Shown here piece after piece: positions 11,948 to 24,409 of a stretch of DNA of 64,000 bases (within the stretch, counting starts at the first letter, position 1; each line of letters opens with the position of its first letter). The notes under the pieces are model-generated. The model did not search any database. It was given only the letters and a program-made list of their open reading frames with translations, and was not told the origin of the DNA. Origin of the DNA: Kalmusia sp. IMI 367209 (taxonomy: Eukaryota > Ascomycota > Dothideomycetes > Pleosporales > Didymosphaeriaceae); assembly GCA_027946365.1 (NCBI GenBank), contig JAPEUQ010000021.1, positions 372,001-436,000 on the forward strand, written 5' to 3'. The position numbers and the translations under genes were made by a program.

Positions 11948-12774
11948 ATGTCTGCACCGACCTATACTTTACCTTCTCTTCAGTATGCCTATGATGTCAG
12001 TTTGAGAATCGCTTTCCGTTTCTATCTGTCCGACGGAGCTAATCTTGTATCGTACAGGCATTGGAACCGCATATTTCGGCACAGATCATGGAGCTGCACC
12101 ACAGCAAGCACCACCAGACAGTAAGTAGCCTTGAAACACGGGCAACATGAAATGGTTGGCTAAAAAGTGCGTCTTCAAGTACATCACGAATCTCAACGCG
12201 GCTCTGAAGACACAAGCTGAGGCAGTTCACATCTCGGATATCACGAGCCAAGTGTCACTCCAAGCTGCGATCAAATTCAACGCAGGAGGTCACATCAATC
12301 ACTCTCTATTCTGGCAGAACCTTGCGCCTGCGAGCTCCAATGACGCGAAGCCATCCGCCGCACCGGAGCTTGTCAAACAAATCAAGGCGACGTGGGGCGA
12401 CGAAGAAAAGTTTTACGATTCGTTCAAGGCAGCTCTGCTAGGTATCCAGGGCAGTGGCTGGGGATGGCTGGTCAAGGTGGAGACAGGGAAGGAGCAAAGA
12501 CTAACAATCGTTACGACCAAGGACCAAGATCCTGTTGTTGGCAAGGGAGAGGTTCCCATCTTTGGTGTCGACATGTGGGAACATGCGTATTACCTTCAGG
12601 TGCGTACTATTTTGATACATGCTGTTATATCTGCTGACTTTTTGTTCGTAGTATTTGAACGGGAAGGCGGCATATGTTGAGAACATCTGGAATGTGATTA
12701 ATTGGAAGACGGCAGAGGAGCGCTTCCTAGGCACACGCGCGGACGCATTCAAATTGCTCAGAGCGTCTATATAA
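11948..12774 (+). CDS. Mn-type superoxide dismutase, probably cytosolic
   Basis: Four exons: 11948-11995, 12058-12120, 12180-12599, 12652-12774; product 217 aa. Each join restores the family sequence (TYTLPSLQYAYD-ALEPHISAQ, ELHHSKHHQT-YITNLN, YYLQ-YLNGKAAYVENIWNVINW). Metal ligands expected for Fe/Mn SOD are present: His in EPHIS, His in INHSLFW, and Asp and His in GVDMWEHAYY. Converts superoxide to hydrogen peroxide and oxygen. From the chosen start there is no mitochondrial presequence, so this fits the cytosolic Mn-SOD type known in fungi. An in-frame ATG 96 bases upstream (11852) would add 32 residues with a signal-peptide-like core. The first donor is GTCAGT, weaker than usual. Confidence 0.93.
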
Positions 12775-12944
12775 GCTGGAGGAAGCCCCTGCATAATCAG
12801 TCTCGCGACATGTCATGTTTTCGCCATATCAGATAGTTTGTGCATAACTATGGTCAACAGACTAGTCCAGCGCACGGACATTGTACCATCTCGGTACTCT
12901 CTCAAATGTGCTCAAATCACTCTTAAGCGCTCAGAACACTCGCA

Positions 12945-13578
12945 ATGCAGAAGCTCGCCAGCTCTTTATGGACTGCAATCGTATCTATACCTTGTCCACT
13001 GCTCCTTCAAGTCGACAGTCCCTCCTGTACCTGACACCTGACAGCCGTTCTGCTTAGTCATTACCACCATTCCGCAACTGCTATTGTTGGCGATTATGTG
13101 TAACGGATCCTCAACACGAGTCAGCCAAGGAGGCTCTGTAGCGATACTCAGACCTACACAAGCTCCCTCGTCGAACGAGCAAGAAAGCGAACTGCGACTG
13201 TTGTTCTCAAACGGAGGCGGGACTCTTCTTGGGAACGCAGGTACTCAGGTAGAATTTCAGGGATGGAATCAAGCAACCCGAATAGGCAACGACCGCTATT
13301 GGGTAGTCATACAGTGAGCTTTTTGGCCCGTATCTGTTATGCCAATGATAAGCTAATGTCACAGTCGGGATGGCGATTTGAGCGCCGCCGAAACTCGGCC
13401 GATGAACCCTTTCTTCTCGTTCGCTATGGAGCAAGATTGCTCAAGTACTATGGAGCTCCCGCAAAGGCTACAGTTAGGCGTGGGTGAGGAGGGAATTGTG
13501 GGAAGGAGGGTGTCTGTAATGATGAACTCGAGGAGAGGGCCAATGACTGTGGCGGAGGGAATCATTGGGTGGAATTAG
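12945..13578 (+). CDS. Small orphan protein with hydrophobic N-terminus (5' end uncertain)
   Basis: The well-supported part is two exons joined at 13316. The first ends ...RYWVV plus two bases; a 49-base intron runs 13317-13365 (GTGAGC donor, GCTAAT branch, CACAG acceptor); the second continues HRDGDLSAAETRPM and stops at 13576-13578. The 5' end is ambiguous. The first in-frame ATG is at 13096. A possible upstream exon starts at ATG 12945 (MQKLASSLWTAI) and splices at 12981-13044 region to a hydrophobic stretch (PFCLVITTIPQLLLLAIM), which would give a signal peptide or anchor. The mature part is about 140 residues, Gly-rich and probably beta-rich, with two Cys. I do not recognise a domain. 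Confidence 0.5.
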
Positions 13579-16500
13579 GCTGCGGTGTGTAGATTTCGGG
13601 CGTCTGGCGCATAGGTGTCGTGGTATGGCGGTGCCTCCTCTGTAGGGTTTCTTCGCATATCTTCGTCAAGTGGTAGATCGTGGTTAGGCCTCCAGTTGGG
13701 TAGGCAATGGTTACGAGTGGAAAGAAGCACAATAGACGTGGTACGCTTGGGGTTATCTTTTATGTTACAATGCATGTCAGTGTCTCTCGGATGTTGAGAA
13801 GCGGGGCAGTGACATCTTGAGAGTGGGGGTTGCTTTGGGTGTTGAGACCTCTCGCTGTCCTATCAGTGCATGCAACAACGAACAATCCTGGCGTAGTGAC
13901 TCAATATGTGGTCGTACTTGTCTCAACGAAGCTAGATTGTGGCTACTGTCCCTCCTATGATCCCAGATACTAGTGGTCGAACGCTCGAGCTCCCTATCCA
14001 TCAAATCTAATCACTGCTGCTAGACCTGGGTTACTGGTACGATCAAGCCGGGGAACTGAACGTCCACATGGTAGAGTCAAGTCTGCGGGAAGCTTATCTG
14101 CAGCCAATTTATTAGACGATGGGACATATCGGGAAGAAGACAGGGCTGCCTAGGAAGAACGAGAAGGGTATGGTGAGGGCCTCTAGACTCTAGCTATCAT
14201 ATTTGGTTCTTCGCGAGAGGGGTCGCATGAGGTTGCTATGCATATAGAAAATCCAGGCCATATATGGTCCGGATGCCCGGAATGCTCCTCAGACGCATGG
14301 CCAATGCTACCGACAGCACCCTGGCCCACGGTCTTTGAGGTGCCGGAGAATTGTTATCGACACATGGTTGCACGGATGTTGCAGTCTAGTAGAGAATGAT
14401 CAATGTCGTGCTACCGTGGTGGGACTGCCTAAGGCACGCACGGGCCTTTCGCCAACCTCACACCCTCATGGCTCTCCACTCCACACTCGGGACACAGGTC
14501 TATCTGGATTGGTTGAGGGCGCGACCATGCGTGGTCAATTTTAGTTGTTCGACGAGGGAGCTGTAATACACTGAATTGGACAAATAAGCGGCGGACATGC
14601 ACCTGTACATGTCTGTACGATACCTGTAAGTCGACATGAACGTATGTCGGAGGGCAGGCAGCTTGAACAGCCAGGCACACTCTCTATTAATCAAGGATGG
14701 TATAACTCTCTCCTGTCGATCGATCGCTTACGAAAACATATCGAAGACCCTTCTAGCTGGCGGGGGTGCTGGTGTTCATCTCCGAGACGTTCGTATTGCT
14801 CCCCTATCGCATCCAGGAAACCACAGCTGGTGGCATCGATACTACTTCCTTGGAGTCTAACTACCGTACCGTACCGCGATGCCTCCATACTATCCAATCC
14901 AACAACGCCGCGATACGCCTGCCGTACACCGGTCACCGGACCTATCTCACCCGAGACTGTAATAGCTAACAGCGCTTAGGGGAGCTCGATACTACCCAAG
15001 GATGAATATGGTGGTAAAAGGCTTGCCGTCTGAAGTAGGGTTGCACTTCACATCGGTGGAAATGAACGGTCATGCATCGAAGATGTATGGACAAAGAGAC
15101 GGGGACCATTACCCAATGCGGCAATCACGATTGTGGGGGAGCAACGCCCAAGCAGGGACCAACGCTTTTTTTCAGGAGAAGCCAGCGAGTATTCCAAGCG
15201 CCCTACAAGCTCTTCGAAGCTAGGAGCAGCGGCCGGTCGATTACAGGGCTACTCGGGCGTACCTGGCATCAAGACTGTTCCTATCTCGGGATGCAAGGCA
15301 ATCCGGGGAGATCACGCACAAGGTACATAGTGCCCCAGGATCACCGAGGTCGATCTCGTGGCGCCTATCCCGGCCTGATCGCATTTCGCAACTCCGAGGG
15401 TCCAGTTGTTGGTCTATTCACCGGCTCGGCTCACCATGCCCTCGCGATCCTATCAAACCTCCTTCCGCAGTTTATCCCAGCGCATAGAAGGTGTCCATAC
15501 GGCTTTTATCTCGAGTCACGACGCATCTTGGGCGCATCTCGGCTTTTGCTGCTCCAAACTTGTCCAATGAGACGCTTTGCCGGCGTCCTTCCTCTTTCGT
15601 CCATCGTCGTCTTCCGTTCAACACCGCATTCGCTTAGCGCCCTTTATCTCCGCGCCTCGCCCTCTACCCCTTCACGTCTACTCCTTTTCCCTCCGCATAA
15701 TCTGAAACTCTTTTAGTCATCTACCTCTTCGTTCTCATTTCAATTCTATATCTCCTTCTATATGCAGGTCTTCCGTGTTCCGGTCAGGCGTTTTCCAAGC
15801 ATGACAGCCTCACATGCATCTTAGACAAGAGTCATGTGGTTCACTCCAACTTTCGAGATAACGTGGGGTCTAGAAGATCCAGCGAAACACTTCAGGGTTT
15901 GTGTAGTCAGAATGGCGCCTGTCCACTCTTTGCGCTCTAATCTAAGTACCCTGGCTCAGGTAGTATCACAAGCCCTTGGGAGTAGTAGCGTGGCTTTTTC
16001 ACCTCCCCCACCATTTTCTGTTACATTCTACCCTTATCTACTTCTCGTTCTTCGCTCAAGGCCGATACCATGTGACAATTAACACGCATTCGGTCTACTT
16101 TGTACGCGCTGCGCTCCATGGAACGGCGCAGATCACTGCTGATTTGCGGCATGGTAATCCGCGCACGCGTCGATGCGCCGACTAGCTAAGCTCAAATGCA
16201 GGTACTCTTCTGTAGGGGTACCTCTCTATACTGTATGCGTCAGCTCAGTCACCTTCCTGTACTTTGGAATAAGGAGCCTTTCGGCCGTCTGACCTGGTCA
16301 GAACGGCTTTTCGCAAGAGACGAATAGCTCAACTGTCTTACGTTGCGCACCAATGGCTAAACGTTCAGTAGAATGGAGACTCGTTCATAGCGGAGCCAGC
16401 TGAGCAACTCTGCCACTCAGTGAACATCTCGTTATCGCTCTTGAAACTGGGCGAATACCAGTGAATCTAGGTGAAAACGGACAAATGCGGTTACTATCTG

Positions 16501-17311
16501 AGTACTGCACCCTATGTCTGCTTCATCAATCACGGGCTCGCTTCGTGGGTTTCCTTTTAACCGCGCCATTCCAGATCGATCCATCTTTCCAGGGCTTGCG
16601 AGCGGGTCGGTTATCACTTTACATGCGGACGCGGACCCCTGCGAACCCTGCAAATCAGTGTTCACGCTATCGCGCCCACACGACTTCATGTCAGGCACAC
16701 CAACGGTGCAGCCTTCAACAGCGAAAGGTTGCCATCTGCTGTGCAGCATGTTATCAGAACCCTTGCTCTGTAGTCGCGCGAGACTATCACGATGCAAAGG
16801 CGCTTGCAACGTGTCGACAGCGCGGTCTGTACATGCAAATGTTCATTGGTCGGTTACATTGGAGAGTAATAGGAGTGACTAGTATCGGGAGGCCATTCAT
16901 CAAGAGGTAGGGTCAACCGGACCAGGTCATTTACATGCATCTTTGCCGGGTAACAGACCGAGAATCGGCTTTAAGAATGCCATGGCTGAGTACGTACTCT
17001 TCTTAAGCGCCAAATCTCCGCTCGGACTACCCGTTTGCGTATTCAACACTTGCACTTGCCTCCTCGAGCTATCTGCAGTTGACGGGTTGCATTTCCTACT
17101 GTTGCATTTGCATTCCGACCCCATCTTCGCTGTCGGCCGGCCTCGGCTTTCTTTTCTGACTAGAGGATAGAGGTAGCATTCACGCGCTCTCACACAAGAC
17201 GCGTCCGCATGGTCTGTCTATAAAGAGGTCACATATCACCACACATCAACTCCAGATTGCAGCAATCACTCCCTCAACAGCTCAACTCACAGTATACCAG
17301 CAACCAGCATC
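13579..17311. other. Long gene-poor interval
   Basis: 3.7 kb without a gene I can support. Open frames up to about 210 codons exist (for example 15072-15716, plus) but look non-coding: odd composition, no domain, no splice-supported partners. The last 100 bases form the chitinase promoter. Confidence 0.55.
17219..17224 (+). promoter_or_regulatory. TATA box of the chitinase gene
   Basis: A TATAAA element lies 88 bases before the chitinase ATG (17312), followed by a C/A-rich leader typical of fungal 5' UTRs. Confidence 0.6.
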
Positions 17312-18700
<1,389 letters not shown>

Positions 18701-20622
18701 GCATTTACTACTCTTGAGCATCGCATCTTGCAAATTTCATCTGTCAATATTCTACCGACTGGCATGGCTATGCGGTCTTCATTTCATTTAATTTCATTTC
18801 ACGGCCACCTCTTCTTCGCTTCACGGCCTTTTGATCAGCAATTACTTCCCTTCTTGTCCATACTTTTGGAAGTTCGCACGATATGCGCGAGGGCTTGGGG
18901 CTTCGGTTCTTGTATCTACGTTCGCTCATGGGGCTTCGTTACGATTCATGCTATTTGTCGTGGAGAGTGAAGAATGCATAGGTGTGCGCAAGGGAAGAGA
19001 AGCGAGTGTGGGGAGGAAGACACAGTACAACACTCGCTAGGCCATTGACGCTATATGAAGATTATTTCTAATGCATTGACTATCTGTTACTTTGCGCCTT
19101 TCTCAACAGACTGAATGCTTTACAGCCATTAGTGAAACGCTTGGAAATTTGGGTAAAAGCGCAGGAGCACGAGGCTGTGCAGCGGACTCGTGGCCTATGA
19201 TCGCGACCTGCCTCAAGAGTTTAGTATCAAAGGCTCGGACTCTGTCCGCAAAGCTGGGTTCATCCCCTATTCATCCTTCGCACGGGAAGATAAGTCGTCG
19301 CCAGTGGCTAGAGAATTGTTGTGATGTAGCTAGAATAGAGATGGCTAGCGGTGGACACGAGTGGACGGGAAGCGGTAATTCTAATTGGTGCGTTGCTGCG
19401 TCGTCCATTTCCTCCACAATTCTCCACCTTTTCTCCACCCTGCACTGCAATCTCTAGCGCGGGCGAGGAGTCCCTGTGGCGATTGCAGAGTATGGCTGCA
19501 CGAACGGTGGAGATGCAAGTATTGCGAGGTGGCTGAGCACGAAACAGTTCGCGACACTTCCGGAGTCCGGTAAAGCGGACATGTTTCGCAAGGCTGAGTT
19601 GTGCGGTTAGTAGGTTATCACGAAAGTAACTTTGGAGCGATGCTCTCTCATTGCTAGGAAGTGATGCTGAAATTGATGGCTTGATTATGTTCGCTCGCTT
19701 TTCTCTGGCTCTCTTTGTATTGCAATAAAGCATCCAATGGTCTTGACGGAGAAAAGGTAGTTATTTATTTACTATTCCTTTTTTTCGCGAGGTCTCTCAA
19801 TGAGAAGTATAGGAATTAGTTCAAAGAGACACGCGCGCGTGCCTAAAAGCTGTGCGGTGATACCCGATGCGCGGAAGTCTTTGGGTGGCTGTAAAGTACA
19901 ATGAACGCAACACAATGACCGGGTGACCGGTTCACTACACGGATGGAACTTGCTCATGGAACGATGTCGTCTTTGGCCTGATATTGAAAGAGAAATGCCC
20001 TTCGCACGCTAGACTGGAGCGCCTTGGAGAAGTGCTTGCTTGCTTGGTCACTACCTGCTTGTGGGGATAGTACGAACACGAATCAGGTACATAAAGCCTG
20101 CACACCGATTCATTCACCAAGATCGCACCGAAAGGCACAACTGGTTGCCCTTGAACACAAGCTTATCTCGCTCCTGAGAAATGAAGGGATGCGACCGGTA
20201 CCCAATACCTAGGAACCGTCGGGCGACGGTGAGATTGACTTGTAAGCACTGGTCAACTTCATTTTTATGAGTATTGCATGCGCGACACACTTACGTATCA
20301 GTGTTTCGAGCTCGTTACACAAACTGTTGTTGCTCGAACACTCGACGACCGATACTGTTGCAACAATGGATACTGAAGTAGTACAGTGACACGCCACGGC
20401 CATATAGTACATCGCTACACCTACATCGCACGACTGTGATGCATGCATGAGCCCACATGTCCCATCATACTGACGTTCACGCAAATGGCGCCGTAGCACC
20501 TCGAAATAGGGGCAAAGTGTCAACCGACAGAACAAGATATTTAGACCCATTTGACCCCCAGGCTTGCCTTTCCGCTCAGTCCTCGCCTCATTCGAGAAAC
20601 TTACCAGTCGAAGTAATTCACA
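18701..20622. other. Gene-poor interval
   Basis: 1.9 kb with no coding frame I can support; the longest frames (such as 19308-19733, minus) show no domain and no consistent splicing. Confidence 0.55.
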
Positions 20623-21000
20623 ATGATCGCGACCAAGATCCTTCTCCTCGCTCTTTCCGCAGCCGTCGCTGCCGCCGATACAACCACCATGGTTACCGCC
20701 ACCAATGTCCCCACGAGCGCAGTGACCCCACCAGCAACACCAATCTCATCTCTGCCGTTTCCTGATCCCACAGATATCCACACTGCTACTGCTGAGCCTA
20801 CGGACGCGTTTCCTTCAAGTCCTTCGCCGCCGGACGATGATACTACTTCCGCATCGCCAGCTCCGAGCACAAAAAATGCCGCTCCTACCAACGGTATGTT
20901 TCCCACTTCCGTCTACCGAATCTGTATCTTACCATACATAGTCGCTCAGTTTGGAGCGGTTCTCGGTCTCGGTGTTCCCGTCATTCTTGGATTGCTCTGA
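20623..21000 (+). CDS. Small secreted Ser/Thr/Pro-rich protein, probably GPI-anchored
   Basis: Two exons, 20623-20893 and 20942-21000, with a 48-base intron; product 109 aa. It starts with a signal peptide (MIATKILLLALSAAVAAA). The middle, about 70 residues, is dominated by Thr, Ser, Pro and Ala and should be heavily O-glycosylated. After splicing it ends NVAQFGAVLGLGVPVILGLL, a hydrophobic tail behind a small polar spot as in GPI attachment signals. There are no Cys residues. A cell-wall or surface mannoprotein is the likely role; no specific family is recognised. Confidence 0.75.
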   Translation: MIATKILLLALSAAVAAADTTTMVTATNVPTSAVTPPATPISSLPFPDPTDIHTATAEPTDAFPSSPSPPDDDTTSASPAPSTKNAAPTNGMFPTSVYRICILPYIVAQFGAVLGLGVPVILGLL

Positions 21001-21915
21001 GGTTTAGCGTAGACAGATAGGTCGGTGCGGATGCCTTGAAGAGGCGCATGTAATGGCGGCATCTCTGTACGATAGTGTCAGAATGGAGTGTCATTCCATG
21101 AAGTCGTTGATTTCAGTGTTCTTATTTTGCGTGATGACTTGTTATGGGTTATGTGCTAGTTGACCGAGATAGCACACATTTTATGGACTTATTGTGAGGT
21201 ATCTTTGTTATTTCAGTGCTGTGCAAGCATCCACTATACACGTCAGCCCGGCGTTGAGCGGGTACCAGATTGAACTGCTCGCCGGCTAAGTTTTGAGCGC
21301 CTGGTGCTCTCCGAGTGCTTCCAATCCTATAGATTTTGGATCCGTTGATGGAATTTTCTACTAGAAACTCCACCCATGCCTGAGGTTGAACCGCTCACAG
21401 CGAGAATATGCATAAAGCTTTAATAGTTTCATTCACAAGCTCATACATTCCTTTTAATGTATAGAATCACATTGTATGGTTGATAATGTGTCGATCCATA
21501 CGTATGGATGACTGAGCTGATAAATGAAAATAATAGCCTGTTGCAAGGTCGGATGGTTCGTTGATGACAACATCCTGCTGAAAGACAGCTTACTTGGACT
21601 TCTTCGAAGTTGCAAGCCTCTACCGCCCAATGGTGGCTTACTGTCGGATTTGCTGCTGCAGATGACTCTATACCTAGGCCTGATCTATGGTTTCGCCGCT
21701 CTTCATTCTACTGAAATCCGTACCCTCGACAAAGAACAGCCTATGGGAATAGTCACGGCCTCGAAAGTTCATCGCAATAAACTGTTTCCATTAAAGAAGA
21801 CTCCGCAGCGCAACGCTGGGCGCGCCAAACATGGTACACTCGTGAATTGCCGCAGACGCCTGGGTATCGAACTAACTAAAACCACCCACACGCAACCGCC
21901 GCTTCAGTTATTACC
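21001..21915. other. Intergenic, no gene seen
   Basis: AT-richer stretch between two convergent genes. A plus-strand frame at 21524-22084 overlaps the minus-strand membrane protein gene and is not supported. Confidence 0.55.
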
Positions 21916-22194
21916 CTACACATGGCTAATCGCCTTCTTCTTCTTCTGCTGCTGCCTCCTGAGTAGGAGCGCGATGATGACAAGAACGATAATGACCACG
22001 ATAGCAGCGATGACGATACCGGCGATGACACCGCCCTTGATCTTCTTGCTTTTGCCCTTCTTGCTCTTGCGCGCGACAAGGTGAATGATTTCAGCGGCGG
22101 TGCTGCGAGTGTCAACATTGCTTGTCGGTGTAGTGGGGAGAGGCACGTACTTCGGGTCGCTGAGCGCGCGCTTCATGCTCATGAGTGCAGACAT
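21916..22194 (-). CDS. Small single-span membrane protein, basic flanks
   Basis: An ATG at 22194 opens 92 codons to the stop at 21916. A Lys-rich segment (KSKKGKSKKIKGG) precedes one strongly hydrophobic helix of Ile, Val, Ala and Leu, followed by a polybasic tail (RRQQQKKKK). This is a type-III-like or tail-region membrane protein of unknown family. A GTACGT donor (22150) and GCAG acceptor (22103-22104) delimit a 48-base segment whose removal keeps the frame, so two versions of the N-terminal part are possible. The frame continues upstream of the ATG without a stop to at least 22365, so a 5' exon or alternative start cannot be excluded. Confidence 0.55.
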   Translation of the reverse strand: MSALMSMKRALSDPKYVPLPTTPTSNVDTRSTAAEIIHLVARKSKKGKSKKIKGGVIAGIVIAAIVVIIVLVIIALLLRRQQQKKKKAISHV

Positions 22195-23296
22195 CGTAGA
22201 TGGCGACGGTGGTATGGTTGAAATGCGGGGGAGTTGTTTGGTGTTTGGTATTTGCAGTCCAGGTATTACTCGCAGCGCAGAACCGTTGCTGGGACTGATA
22301 TCCACGGCGGTCCTTGTTCGCTCAGGATTTAAGTGAGTTGGTAGTGATGATGTATTGACGGGCAAGATCTGGGCAAGCAGCGCAAAGATAAATGTTCAAG
22401 CAATGCAGGTGGTGACGGTTTGCAGGGGCCGTGGCAGGGTTGCCGTGCGGCAGGCACGAAACGTCATCCGTCGCGAGAAACCCGTTTGCTCTCACAGCTT
22501 CAACCGAGCAATTGAGCCTTTCTATTCGCCAGGCAACACATCGGGTACGACAATAGAGCTGAGCGGTGCATTCTGGATACGAGGCTGAGCGTCGGTCAGT
22601 GCGCAACCTCGCTGGCAGATCGCCGTGTGCGATTGGTAGCCACGCAAAGCAACAGCTGAACAACGTCGTGTTGCCATGCTGTGAATGTGATTTACGCAGT
22701 TATTTAGCTTGGGCGCAGCTCATAAGATTTGGTCAAAGCTCATGAACATGGCGATTGTCGCCGGAGGAGGGAAATGCATTCGTGCGAAGCAACGCCCCGG
22801 TAAGCTTAAACTTGGGGCAAGCATCCTTGGCTGTTATCTGGAGGCTTGAAGTAGATAGTGACATGCCAGCCACAGTGGTGAAACAGCACGCCGTACTTAC
22901 ATCCAACTGTATCACTAGACCGGGTTTACCCAGCTGTCGACATCTTCTATTCAATATATTGGGAGTACTGTACTTGACGATCGCGGTCGATGGTGCACAG
23001 ATGTCGGACAGAGGGGGGGCGGGTTCAAAAATGACTTGACACGAATACTTTCAATTGCTAATGCTGGTTGCTCACGCTGTACATTGCTGTAAGGCGTGCG
23101 AGCAACTCTTCCGACCAGTACGAAAAAACTCCCAACCTAAACAATAACTGGAAACCGTACGCGCGATATCATCGTCGATCCTTGAATCTGGAACACCGGG
23201 CCCATGCGAATCGTGATCGTATACAAATTGAGGTAGGGGAGCGCTTGTTGGGGTGTGGCTGTACGTTGAGTACGAGGGTTAGGTCGCGATCTGGGC
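22195..23296. other. Intergenic, no gene seen
   Basis: 1.1 kb between two minus-strand genes; only short frames, no recognisable domain. Confidence 0.55.
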
Positions 23297-23659
23297 TTAC
23301 GAAGGAATCGCTTCGTATCCACTCGAGTTGTGCTGGGCGCGGTTGGAGAAGAGGTAGTAGATGAGCATGCCGACGAGGGGAAAGAGGAAGACGACAAGAC
23401 ACCAGAGGACCTTGTTGATCGGCGGGCGGTTCGACTTCACAATTTCAACTGAGATAGATTAACATTGGCCCAAAAACTACACATTCAAGGAAACTAGAAA
23501 CATACCCCAAGCGATGATATCCAATACGAGAACGATGAATCCGATAATACCACCACCAGTGGGCCCCTGCCAGTTAGTGCCCTGGGCAGTGACGGGCGCA
23601 GCCTCAACGAGCAAGGACAGCGAGAGCTGGAGAAGAGCAGCGAGCACGAACTGGAACAT
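23297..23659 (-). CDS. Small PLDc_N-like membrane protein
   Basis: Two exons, 23506-23659 and 23297-23448 (57-base intron); product 101 aa. The N-terminus MFQFVLAALLQLSLSLLVEA is a signal peptide. Two transmembrane helices follow: GGGIIGFIVLVLDIIAW and VLWCLVVFLFPLVGMLIYYL. The layout W-x-hydrophobic helix, short basic loop (VEIVKSNRPPINK), then WCLVVFLFPLVGMLIYYLF resembles the PLDc_N module found at the N-terminus of cardiolipin synthases and as free-standing small proteins. A TATA-like sequence lies about 85 bases upstream on the minus strand. Function unknown. Confidence 0.8.
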
Positions 23660-24409
23660 GTTGACGGTAAGAGTCCTTCGGTTATTAGAAGATTGGGATG
23701 TTGCGGGGTGTATTGAGAGTATAGCTGGGGAGGAGGCGGGGGTTTATTTATGAGTCTGTAGCCTGATGGATCATCTTACGCGGCCCGAGCGCCCTGTTTG
23801 GCAGTGACGTCAGTTCCACGGCATTGCTAGTCACGCGACCCCAGTTCAGCTAACCACAATGGGTACGTACCTCTCGTAGTGAAGCGTACAAGTGGGACTC
23901 TCAACTTTGCAGCACCTATCGTTCAAGATCTAATTATACTCAATCTCATGGAAATCCCCTTCTAGGAGGTGTTCACGAGCTGGTCGAAACCAGGGCGTAA
24001 GGCCTCGCGACACCACAATCATTTGGCACTAGGCCATCTACGGCGCGGAACAGCGAACATGGTTTTTCAAAGTGCGAAGAACATACTGAACACTCGCACG
24101 ATAGTAGGCACAGATAGTCTGAGCTTGCAGTTATAAGATGAATGTCGCATTGATTCCATCTCGTCAGCATCTTTAGATCCGCCCCGTTGGCCGAGTCCGA
24201 TGCTATCACCGATTTTGACCGACTATGAAGCACAGTATATATACGTGCCAATTATGGAGCGATTCATGTCAAACTGCCTCTATTATCTACAACCTTCAAG
24301 TTTCCGCGTCTCTTCGACATAGATTTCGTAGTGTGACCAGCCTTTGAGTCAACTATCGTTTGCAATCCCTCTTTACCGTTCAGTCTCGTCTCGCTTCTAA
24401 AAGCCTACA
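23660..24409. other. Divergent intergenic region
   Basis: 750 bases between divergent starts (23659 minus, 24410 plus); should contain both promoters. No gene seen. Confidence 0.5.

Noticed and set aside
15072..15716. 214-codon open frame on the plus strand
   Set aside because: Looks like chance: arginine/leucine/proline-rich without recognisable blocks or neighbours.
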